A DNA stretch of 15,647 nt from Bacillota bacterium (GTDB lineage: Bacteria > Bacillota > Clostridia > Lachnospirales > Lachnospiraceae). The notes under the pieces are model-generated. The model had not been told where the DNA came from and made no database searches. It saw nothing but the letters and a program-made list of their open reading frames with translations. Position numbers and translations under genes: made by a program. Within the stretch, counting starts at the first letter, position 1. Each line of letters starts with the position of its first letter. The stretch is taken from assembly GCA_023392995.1 (NCBI GenBank), contig JAEWMZ010000287.1:1-15647 (forward strand), written 5' to 3'. This document shows positions 6,428 through 12,584 of this stretch, one piece after another.

Positions 6428-7264
6428 GTGAACGATTACACGAAAATACTGCCAGAGCATAAAGAGATTTATCTTGGGGAGATGGATTTATTCTTGGAGA
6501 TTTATGAAGGAAGGGCTTTATCGAAGCTATCTGTAAAAAGACCGCCTTTACTATTTGTCCATGGTGCTTATACGGGAAGCTGGATGTGGAGTAAATACAT
6601 TCCTCATTTTGTTAATGAGGGGTGGAAATGTTATGCAATGAATCTGAGAGGGCATTACAAAAGTAGATCTGTTGATTTTACGAACGTGAGTTTTGAGAAT
6701 TATCTGGAGGATATAAGGGAAGTAATTTCAGAGTGTGGCGAGACTCCAATTATTGTTGGCTTTAGTCTGGGCGGTATTTTAAGTCAGAAGATAGCCGAAA
6801 CTATGGATCCAATGGGGTTGATACTGATTGATTCCGCCATCAGCAGGGAAGTGAATGAACTTGTTCCCTATGATATTTTAATGGAAGGTAAGCTGGAAAT
6901 TGTACAGCCGGCTCCAGCTCGTGAGGAGTATTCCAGTGTGGATGAAACAGGGGAGGATATTGCTTTTCAGAAAAAATACTTATCAATGGAATCATCAAAA
7001 GCATTGATGGAATGCAGCTGTTGGATAAAGGGCATTCAGGGAGTATCCATTGATAGCAGTTTAATATCCTGTCCGTCACTCGTTATTAAGGCGATTAATA
7101 ATTTGGAGGATGACAAGCGCGGAAAAGCAGAAGCAGAACACCTCAAGGGAGATTACTCAGGTTATTGGGGAACAACTCATACCGGATTGTTGGTTGGTCA
7201 GAGATATCACGAGATAGTATCAAGAATCCAGGAGTGGCTCAAAAGGTATGGAAGTATGATTTGA
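6428..7264 (+). CDS. alpha/beta hydrolase under MarR control
   Basis: The 278-residue cytoplasmic enzyme has the alpha/beta-hydrolase fold. Visible motifs are the oxyanion-side LLFVHGAYTGSWMW (HG at 45-46), MNLRGHYKS, the nucleophile elbow GFSLGG (Ser113) and a C-terminal histidine in GTTHTG (about H251). The acid is likely the Asp/Glu cluster in NNLEDDKRG. The substrate is not predictable; lipases, esterases and haloperoxidase-like enzymes share this pattern. The GTG at 6428 is read as the start, because AGGAGG ends 9 nt upstream and the ATG at 6421 opens only a 13-codon ORF. The MarR operator upstream suggests induction by the compound it may detoxify. A terminator follows 52 bp downstream. 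Confidence 0.86.
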   Translation: MNDYTKILPEHKEIYLGEMDLFLEIYEGRALSKLSVKRPPLLFVHGAYTGSWMWSKYIPHFVNEGWKCYAMNLRGHYKSRSVDFTNVSFENYLEDIREVISECGETPIIVGFSLGGILSQKIAETMDPMGLILIDSAISREVNELVPYDILMEGKLEIVQPAPAREEYSSVDETGEDIAFQKKYLSMESSKALMECSCWIKGIQGVSIDSSLISCPSLVIKAINNLEDDKRGKAEAEHLKGDYSGYWGTTHTGLLVGQRYHEIVSRIQEWLKRYGSMI

Positions 7265-7316
7265 GTATGAAATAATCCTTACAAAATAGCGTCTCATCAT
7301 GGAAGATACAAATAGG

Positions 7317-7350
7317 ACTGTCGTACTAGAAATTAGTACGGCAGTTTTTT
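7317..7350 (+). terminator. intrinsic terminator of the marR-hydrolase unit
   Basis: ACTGTCGTACTA pairs with TAGTACGGCAGT through 12 positions (one T-G wobble) around a GAAAT loop, directly followed by a run of six T (7345-7350). Confidence 0.93.
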
Positions 7351-7392
7351 AAAATTATAGCATAAGAATACGAAATTAATGGATGTATTCTA

Positions 7393-7422
7393 TTGATAGA
7401 ACTTCTATGTTTATGCTATAAT
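7393..7422 (+). promoter_or_regulatory. promoter of the HD-GYP gene, with small palindrome
   Basis: TTGATA (7393-7398), an 18-bp spacer and an extended TGCTATAAT (-10 hexamer 7417-7422) make a strong promoter. ATAGAA-c-TTCTAT (7396-7408) is palindromic and overlaps the -35 and spacer, so it may be a regulator site. Confidence 0.65.
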
Positions 7423-7428
7423 ATGACA

Positions 7429-7604
7429 AATATGTAAAAAATGTCAAAATAGGTGGAAATATAAGAGAATAAGCAGAATAAAGTCTATTAATCTGCCTGT
7501 CTTAGTAGTGTGGTATGCCATAAGAAAATCTGTGAAATGTTAGCATATTGTTTGATCGAAGCGTTCCTTGGTATAAACTAAGGAACACGATAAAAGGAGA
7601 TAAC
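7429..7604 (+). other. long structured 5' leader of the HD-GYP gene
   Basis: The promoter implies a leader of about 175 nt. It can form hairpins GCAGA/TCTGC (7473-7496), TCTTA/TAAGA with an inner TGG/CCA (7500-7525), and a strong GTTCCTTGG/CTAAGGAAC stem with a six-nt loop (7563-7586) ending 7 nt before the AAGGAG ribosome site. I do not recognise a c-di-GMP riboswitch consensus. The rest of the 7265-7604 gap holds only the terminator and promoter already listed. Confidence 0.4.
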
Positions 7605-9452
7605 ATGACGGGAGAAAGAAAGTTTGTTCCATTCCGCTATAAAATATGGGTAATGCTGTTTGTGATTGTTTGCCTTACCGCTAGTTGTCTGGGATTTTTT
7701 CAATATATGAATTTGCGAGTAAATTTGGAGAATAATTTTGACCAGAACAGAAAGTTAATTCATGACCGGGTATTAAACATGCTAAGCACTGCAGATTATG
7801 TAAATGTACTATATGAGAAACCGATCGAGGAGGAAGCGAAGGAGATTCTTGGTCAGGTGAACGCATATTATGAGGCCACGAAGAAGATTGATATGAATCT
7901 ATTCTCCTATGTGAAGAAGAAAAGTAATTTTAAGCTATATGTAATAAACCGTAGTAATGTGGTGGTAGCTACTACGGATGTTACCGATCTGGGGTTGGAC
8001 TTTTCCGCCTGGACAGATTTTACGGCTTATCTTGAAGAGATTCGGTCAGCAGGAGTATTTTCCACCAGCCGGGTAAGTTTATCGATTAAAGAGGGGAATC
8101 TGACAAAATATTGTTATCTCCCGTCTTCCGACGGTAAATATATATTTGAGACAGGAACAGAAATAGAAAATAAGGACTATCAGGTGAATGTGGAGCTTGA
8201 TAATTTTGAAAATAAGATAATTGAGGAAAATAGTTTTGTCGATAGTATTATACTCTATGATTATGAAGGAGTCGCATACAAGAAGGACGAGAACGGAAAA
8301 AATATTCAGATTTCAGATCGTAACCGTACTTATTTCGAGCAGGCGCTCAATTCAATGAAATCCTTAAATGTCATAGGGCTATATAATAACAAAGAAGCCT
8401 ATTATGACTATATACCCTATGAGATCGTGGGAGCACGTGGTGCAAATGAGCGAAATGTGGTTGAGATCATTTTCAATGACCAGGGGGTCAAGGATAGCTT
8501 AAATCGTAACTTGCGTATGATCATTATCGCAGTGATCTTTGCGGCTGTAATTGCTGCCTGGATCGGTTCATATATGGCGAAACGGGTTACGAAGCCGATA
8601 GAAGTAATTACGCAGGGAGTAAGACGGGTTGCCGAGGGTGATCTGGAGTATGAATTTAAATTGGAGAACAATGATGAATTTCATATCTTGGGAAACCAGT
8701 TCAATGCGATGCTCATTGAGATACGTAGACTTCTGGAAGAAAGATATTTATTTGAAATGAATCTCCAGACGAAGAATCTGGAAATATACGATCAAAAGGA
8801 AGAAATTACAGCTCTATATGAGGAGACCACAGCCTTGAATGAAGAGCTCGAAAGGATTCTGAAACAAAATCTGAGCAGCTATTTCGAAACAGTCAGGGCA
8901 CTGGCAAATGCAATCGATGAGAAGGATTCCTATACCGGCGGGCATTGTGAGAGAGTAATGGCATATTCTATGACCATTGCGACTGAGCTCGGGTTAACCC
9001 AGCAGGAGCTGGAGGATCTAAGATTTGGAAGTATCCTGCATGATATCGGGAAAATCGGTATATCAGAATCTATACTGAACAAAGATGGAAAGCTTACACC
9101 AGAAGAGTATGAGGAAATTAAAAAGCATCCGGAGAAGGGGAATTATATTTTAAAGGATTTAAACTTTTTAAACAACTGCAGGAGAATTATTAACGAGCAT
9201 CATGAAAGAATCGATGGTAAAGGCTATCCGAAAGGGCTTTCGGGCGAAGAGATTTATTATATGGCAAGAATCGTGTGCGTAGCAGATGCATATGATGCAA
9301 TGACCAGCAGCAGACCTTATCGCGAAAATGCACTAAGCAAGGAAGAGGCAATGGAAGAGCTTCTGAGGAATAAGGGAAATCAATTTGACGAAACCGTAGT
9401 AGATGCCTTTGTGCGGTATTTGAAAGGGAAACAGAATAAAGAGCCGAAATAA
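7605..9452 (+). CDS. membrane HD-GYP cyclic-di-GMP phosphodiesterase with extracellular sensor and HAMP
   Basis: The 615-residue protein has TM1 at about 14-32, a large extracytoplasmic sensor resembling Cache domains (about 35-300), and TM2 at about 304-324. HAMP (about 325-378), a coiled coil (about 380-430, ITALYEETTALNEELERIL) and the HD-GYP domain (about 440-605) follow. Catalytic signatures are complete: HDIGK (H479, D480) and HHERIDGKGYP (532-542). HD-GYP enzymes hydrolyse c-di-GMP, here probably in response to an external ligand. The ATG at 7605 is chosen because AAGGAG lies 5 nt upstream; the longer in-frame extension from TTG at 7548 would cover the leader hairpin. A GGDEF gene follows after 95 bp, so breakdown and synthesis of c-di-GMP are encoded side by side. 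Confidence 0.93.
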   Translation: MTGERKFVPFRYKIWVMLFVIVCLTASCLGFFQYMNLRVNLENNFDQNRKLIHDRVLNMLSTADYVNVLYEKPIEEEAKEILGQVNAYYEATKKIDMNLFSYVKKKSNFKLYVINRSNVVVATTDVTDLGLDFSAWTDFTAYLEEIRSAGVFSTSRVSLSIKEGNLTKYCYLPSSDGKYIFETGTEIENKDYQVNVELDNFENKIIEENSFVDSIILYDYEGVAYKKDENGKNIQISDRNRTYFEQALNSMKSLNVIGLYNNKEAYYDYIPYEIVGARGANERNVVEIIFNDQGVKDSLNRNLRMIIIAVIFAAVIAAWIGSYMAKRVTKPIEVITQGVRRVAEGDLEYEFKLENNDEFHILGNQFNAMLIEIRRLLEERYLFEMNLQTKNLEIYDQKEEITALYEETTALNEELERILKQNLSSYFETVRALANAIDEKDSYTGGHCERVMAYSMTIATELGLTQQELEDLRFGSILHDIGKIGISESILNKDGKLTPEEYEEIKKHPEKGNYILKDLNFLNNCRRIINEHHERIDGKGYPKGLSGEEIYYMARIVCVADAYDAMTSSRPYRENALSKEEAMEELLRNKGNQFDETVVDAFVRYLKGKQNKEPK

Positions 9453-9547
9453 GAAAAACATTATTGCACTAAAATACATGAACGACGTTATTTAAAAGGT
9501 AAATAAAGGTTGATTTTCTTTGACACCTTAAAGGAGCATTTTTAATA

Positions 9548-10693
9548 ATGAATACGAATTCGTTAGAACAATATGATAGCAGCACGGATCAGCAGATCAA
9601 TCAAATTGAAAAAGAATATCAAAGGATAGACAGTGACTGGCTAAGTCTACATTACAGAATTTCCTTAGGAATGGTGCTATTCGCATTCCTTGTTGAATGC
9701 TTTATTGGTGTGATTATGATGAATTCAGATATGCTGACTACAACAGTGCAGAGATTTATCTTGAAATTTATCATAATTCCCAGCGGTATCAACCTGATAC
9801 TTGTTGGAATTAATACAGCGGCCATGAAATCAGGGTGGATTCGCTTGAAGCATAAGATATATATCAATTCTCTTACCTTTGTAGCAATATGCTTTGTTTT
9901 ATTTTCAGTTCATAATGCCTTTACGGCAACTTATTATATATTTACGGTAGCCATTGTTTTGACGGCTATCTATGCCAGCTATCGGATAACCTGCATCACA
10001 GCAGCGGCAAGTTTATCCTCGCTGGTTATTTCTGAACTGTTTATTCAGTGGGATGTTGATAAAATCAGTATTTTTGAAAGTACACTCCGCCTGGGAGATT
10101 TTTTAATCTCGATCTTTATTCTGCTGGCCTTTTCGGTAGTTTGTATGATATTAATCCGCTATGAGCAAAAGAAGAATATGGCCAGTATCCAGCTTCAAAT
10201 GGAACGGCAGCAGCTGCAGCAAAGCCTACAAGTTGATGCATTAACTGGAATCATGAATCGCAAAGCCTTCATGCAGATTATGAAGGTTATGGAAGAAAGT
10301 GAGGACACCAATTATATATTAGCGATTGCAGACATTGATAACTTCAAAAGAATGAATGATACCTGGGGGCATCCCTTTGGGGATCACTGCCTGAAGGAAT
10401 TTGCTCGTATCCTTGTTGAATATTCTGAGAAAGCAGTTTCCTATCGTTTTGGAGGGGATGAGTTTTGCTTGTTATTTCACAATGTTGAAATGGAAGAGGC
10501 AGTTGATATCTGCAAGCAAATACAATTGAAGCTGAGGGAGATCCCGATGGAGGAAGAATCCAAACTGAAACTAACAGCAAGCTTTGGGCTGGCAACATTA
10601 ACTGAGCGAATGGATTCTACTGAGCTTTTAGTCCGTTCCGATCGTGCTTTGTATAAAGCAAAGATAAAACGAAATAGTCTGAGTATTTCTTAG
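9548..10693 (+). CDS. membrane diguanylate cyclase (GGDEF)
   Basis: The 381-residue protein has six or so hydrophobic helices in its first ~215 residues (an integral-membrane sensor of MASE type), a Gln-rich linker, and a GGDEF domain from DALTGIMNRKAF. Intact motifs are DIDNFKRMNDTWGH and RFGGDEF (G302-F306), so it should make c-di-GMP from two GTP. The inhibitory RxxD site expected five residues before GGDEF is absent (SEKA there), so product inhibition by that route is unlikely. AAAGGAG lies 11 nt before the ATG, a long spacing. The TAG stop coincides with the TAGG end of the palindromic element, so the last residues may have been set by that insertion. Confidence 0.92.
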   Translation: MNTNSLEQYDSSTDQQINQIEKEYQRIDSDWLSLHYRISLGMVLFAFLVECFIGVIMMNSDMLTTTVQRFILKFIIIPSGINLILVGINTAAMKSGWIRLKHKIYINSLTFVAICFVLFSVHNAFTATYYIFTVAIVLTAIYASYRITCITAAASLSSLVISELFIQWDVDKISIFESTLRLGDFLISIFILLAFSVVCMILIRYEQKKNMASIQLQMERQQLQQSLQVDALTGIMNRKAFMQIMKVMEESEDTNYILAIADIDNFKRMNDTWGHPFGDHCLKEFARILVEYSEKAVSYRFGGDEFCLLFHNVEMEEAVDICKQIQLKLREIPMEEESKLKLTASFGLATLTERMDSTELLVRSDRALYKAKIKRNSLSIS

Positions 10694-10839
10694 GCAGTTG
10701 TGAAACAATTTAGATTTTGAATTGTATACAGCAGATACTATTCCTTCGCGGGGGAGCTTCCTTCGGGTTTAGCTTCCGCTTCGAAACAGTGTCAGCTGCG
10801 TATACAATATCTTCATTTAATGAGTTTCGCAATTACCTA
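10691..10839 (+). mobile_element. palindromic MITE-like element, copy A
   Basis: A 149-bp element beginning TAGG and ending CCTA. Its 16-bp ends (10691-10706 and 10824-10839) pair at 15 of 16 positions, two as G-T. An inner ATTGTATAC (10721-10729) / GTATACAAT (10800-10808) repeat is perfect and is extended by GCAG/CTGC. The core 10763-10790 matches copy B at 27 of 28 bases. It fills almost the whole gap between two convergent genes and includes the GGDEF stop codon. No direct repeat flanks this copy, so it may be older or rearranged. It encodes no protein. Confidence 0.75.
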
Positions 10840-10845
10840 TGATTG

Positions 10846-11382
10846 TTAATACGATTGATAGCTTAAGATATACTCTATATAACTTTTTGCACTTTGTGTG
10901 ATTTCTTCATTAGTAATCTGAAAAGAGGCGCCAAATACAGAAAAGCATGGAAGTACACTAGCACCAACGTGAGCAGCAGAAGCTTTAAATGGAGATATAA
11001 TTTCGTCAATAGTAAAGCCTACAGAACCATTGTGAGAATAATTTTCTTCCTTATCTCCAATTGAAATCGCTAAACCAAATTTCTTTCCCTTTAACTTATT
11101 TCCTTTCGAACCATATGCCCAGCCATAAGTAAAAACATCATCCAGCCATTTTTTTAGCAGTGGGGGATAGCTGTACCAATATAATGGAAACTGGAAAATA
11201 ATATAATTATGATTTTCTAATAATCGTTGTTCTTTTTCAATATCAATCTTCCAATCTGGATATTCTTTATAAAGCTCATGGATCATAATCTCAGTTGGGT
11301 ATTTTTCTAATTCTTGCTTCCAGCTTTTATTTACCTTTGACTTATCCATATCAGGGTGCGCTAAAATTATAAGAGTCTTCAT
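10846..11382 (-). CDS. flavodoxin-fold NAD(P)H oxidoreductase (KefF/YwrO-like)
   Basis: The 178-residue protein matches the Flavodoxin_2 family: MKTLIILAHPD phosphate-loop start, IIFQFPLYWYSYPPLLKKWLDDVFTYGWAYG, and LKGKKFGLAISIGDKEENY. These FMN or FAD enzymes reduce quinones and related electrophiles with NAD(P)H in the cytoplasm. The ATG at 11382 opens the conserved part; a GTG at 11391 in the same frame is closer to AAAGG and is a real alternative adding three residues. It is divergent from an HxlR regulator gene, a common pairing in electrophile and disulfide stress responses, so control by that regulator is likely. The stop codon lies 6 bp from element A. Confidence 0.88.
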   Translation of the reverse strand: MKTLIILAHPDMDKSKVNKSWKQELEKYPTEIMIHELYKEYPDWKIDIEKEQRLLENHNYIIFQFPLYWYSYPPLLKKWLDDVFTYGWAYGSKGNKLKGKKFGLAISIGDKEENYSHNGSVGFTIDEIISPFKASAAHVGASVLPCFSVFGASFQITNEEITQSAKSYIEYILSYQSY

Positions 11383-11477
11383 TGAAATCACATATCCTTT
11401 CTATTTGCAGTGGTGTTAAAATGATTAAAATAACGGTGTAGTTCGATTTACATAGTTATGATATTTGTTTGATCATT

Positions 11478-11506
11478 ATTATTTAGCAAAACGGAGCGAA
11501 TGTAAA
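11478..11506 (-). promoter_or_regulatory. candidate promoter of the oxidoreductase gene
   Basis: On the minus strand TTTACA (11506-11501) and AATAAT (11483-11478) are 17 bp apart, 5/6 matches each. The regulator dyad lies just upstream of this -35. Confidence 0.45.
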
Positions 11507-11517
11507 TACACACAATA

Positions 11518-11538
11518 AAGTAAGTAAAATACTTACTT
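11518..11538. promoter_or_regulatory. HxlR operator dyad in the divergent gap
   Basis: AAGTAAGTA (11518-11526) and TACTTACTT (11530-11538) form a perfect 9-bp inverted repeat with an AAA centre. Its right edge overlaps the -35 of the regulator's own promoter and it lies just upstream of the oxidoreductase -35. This is the only strong dyad in the 216-bp divergent gap and fits binding by a winged-helix dimer. Confidence 0.75.
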
Positions 11539-11564
11539 GAAAGTTCGTATTCCCATGATATAAT
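11537..11564 (+). promoter_or_regulatory. promoter of the HxlR gene
   Basis: TTGAAA (11537-11542), a 16-bp spacer and an extended TGATATAAT (hexamer 11559-11564). The -35 shares its first two bases with the operator dyad, which predicts autorepression. Confidence 0.7.
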
Positions 11565-11598
11565 CCGATATACTATAATAAAAGACGGAGGTGATATT

Positions 11599-11946
11599 TT
11601 GAAGCAATATAATTTAGGAATTGAAGCAACCCTTGAGGTTCTTGGAGGTAAGTGGAAAGCTTTTATTGTGTGTCTGCTTATGTCTGGGCCAAAAAGAACC
11701 AGTGAACTAGAACATCGGATACCTGGAATATCCCAAAAAGTTCTCATTCAACAGCTTCGTGAAATGGAGCGAGATGGAATTGTGGGAAGAATTAATTATA
11801 ACCAAATGCCTCCCAAAGTGGAGTACTTTCTGACTGAGTATGGCAAAACCGCTAACACAATTATTGATGTAATGTGTACCTGGGGAAAAGAAAATATTAG
11901 ACTAAGAAAGAATCAGGGAGAAGAGATATCATTATTAGAAGAATAA
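11599..11946 (+). CDS. HxlR-family transcriptional regulator
   Basis: The 115-residue winged-helix protein fits HxlR throughout: TLEVLGGKWKAFIVCLLMSGPKRTSELEHRIPGISQKVLIQQLREMERDGIVGRINYNQMPPKVEYFLTEYGKT...VMCTWG. It starts with TTG, supported by GGAGG (11587-11591) at 7 nt. Many redox-sensing HxlR proteins (YodB type) carry a cysteine just before the first helix. That position is not Cys here (YNLGIEATL), while cysteines sit in the first helix (FIVCLL) and near the C-terminus (VMCTWG). If it senses electrophiles or oxidants it must use one of those, or it senses a ligand. It is divergent from the oxidoreductase with a shared dyad. Confidence 0.92.
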   Translation: MKQYNLGIEATLEVLGGKWKAFIVCLLMSGPKRTSELEHRIPGISQKVLIQQLREMERDGIVGRINYNQMPPKVEYFLTEYGKTANTIIDVMCTWGKENIRLRKNQGEEISLLEE

Positions 11947-12008
11947 TTATTTTCCAGAGAAATGATGTTTGGGGGAGAATGGAAAACTATGACGAGTACC
12001 TGTTATTA

Positions 12009-12072
12009 CAAGTACCTGTCACCTGAGAAACCTGAGGAGACAAGTGCCTGTCACCTGAAACACCTGAGAAAA
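12009..12072 (+). repeat. 32-bp tandem direct repeat, two units
   Basis: Units 12009-12040 and 12041-12072 agree at 27 of 32 positions; both begin CAAGT[A/G]CCTGTCACCTGA and contain CCTGAG. A degenerate partial unit (GAGTACCTGTTATTA) precedes them. The CCTG words recur within each unit, so it may have grown by slippage. Confidence 0.75.
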
Positions 12073-12324
12073 GCACCGATACTTGAGATGAGTAAAAGGA
12101 ATCGGAATATTATCATACTTAATCGGAATAATATACAGTTATTTTATGTGATAAAATGAGGTATCATTTTTATATGAGAGTATTTCATAATTATCTTACA
12201 AGCGGTACAGATGACTTTTGTTGCTTCCGATGAACGCCTGCAAAGATCGTGTTATTGAGAGAGCCTTATGGAATGCTGTGGATGTTCAAAAGAGGAATTG
12301 CATTATATAAATTAGATTAAAGAT

Positions 12325-12374
12325 GCCATAAAAGAGAACGGATACAATTCTATTGTATTGCTTTCTTTTATGGC
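12325..12374. repeat. long two-part inverted repeat
   Basis: GCCATAAAAGA (12325-12335) and TCTTTTATGGC (12364-12374) pair perfectly over 11 bp, and ATACAAT-tct-ATTGTAT (12342-12358) forms an inner 7-bp hairpin. No T-run follows on the plus strand. It may be a terminator variant, a further small palindromic element, or a fold in an upstream transcript. Confidence 0.6.
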
Positions 12375-12386
12375 TTGTATTATAAA
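12358..12386 (+). promoter_or_regulatory. weak candidate promoter of the response-regulator operon
   Basis: TTGCTT (12358-12363) and TATAAA (12381-12386) are 17 bp apart, 3/6 and 5/6 matches. If used, the transcript would carry element B as a structured leader. Confidence 0.25.
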
Positions 12387-12403
12387 AAGAAATAAAATAA
12401 AGT

Positions 12404-12555
12404 TAGGTGATTGTGAAACAATATAGTTGTTGTAATTGTATACATAACACACACTATTTCTACGCTCCAACGCTTCCATCGGGCTTAGCTTCCGCTTCGA
12501 AACAGTATATGTTGTGTATACAATAGCTTAAGTTTCTGAGATTTGCAATTTCCTA
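12404..12555 (+). mobile_element. palindromic MITE-like element, copy B, with target-site duplication
   Basis: A 152-bp relative of copy A in the same orientation. Its 16-bp ends (12404-12419 and 12540-12555) pair at 14 of 16 positions including three G-T. The perfect inner ATTGTATAC/GTATACAAT (12435-12443 and 12516-12524) is extended by ATAAC/GTTGT, different bases from copy A but again complementary. AAAATAAAGT occurs immediately before (12394-12403) and immediately after it (12556-12565), the mark of a 10-bp target duplication on insertion. It ends 16 bp before the ribosome site of the response-regulator gene. It has no ORF, so transposition would need an enzyme from elsewhere. Confidence 0.82.
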
Positions 12556-12584
12556 AAAATAAAGTAGATACAAGGAGGTGTTCT

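Larger units (their letters stand above)
11947..12403. other. non-coding gap with repeats and hairpins
   Basis: No credible gene was found; an ORF at 11962-12159 runs through the tandem repeat and has no conserved features. The gap holds the 32-bp tandem repeat, a near-identical pair AATCGGAATA (12100 and 12121, 21-bp period), an ATTTTAT-gtg-ATAAAAT hairpin (12141-12157) and a T-rich hairpin (12151-12173) that may terminate hxlR. A long hairpin at 12325-12374 follows. Confidence 0.6.

Noticed and set aside
6421..6462. ATG start for the hydrolase at 6421
   Set aside because: This frame stops after 13 codons; the conserved protein reads from the GTG at 6428.
7429..7604. Known c-di-GMP riboswitch in the HD-GYP leader
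   Set aside because: The conserved c-di-GMP-I core words are not present; only unclassified hairpins are seen.
9520..9549. TTGACA-18-AATAAT promoter before the GGDEF gene
   Set aside because: The -10 overlaps the start codon, so transcription would begin inside the gene and lose the AAAGGAG site.
12009..12072. CRISPR array
   Set aside because: The 32-bp units are directly adjacent with no spacers, and no cas genes are present.
11962..12159. 65-codon ORF after hxlR
   Set aside because: It is made largely of the 32-bp tandem repeat, has a poor start context and matches no family pattern.
10691..12555. Composite transposon formed by elements A and B carrying the HxlR pair
   Set aside because: The outer flanks do not share a direct repeat. 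Copy B has its own target duplication, so it moved alone, and there is no transposase.
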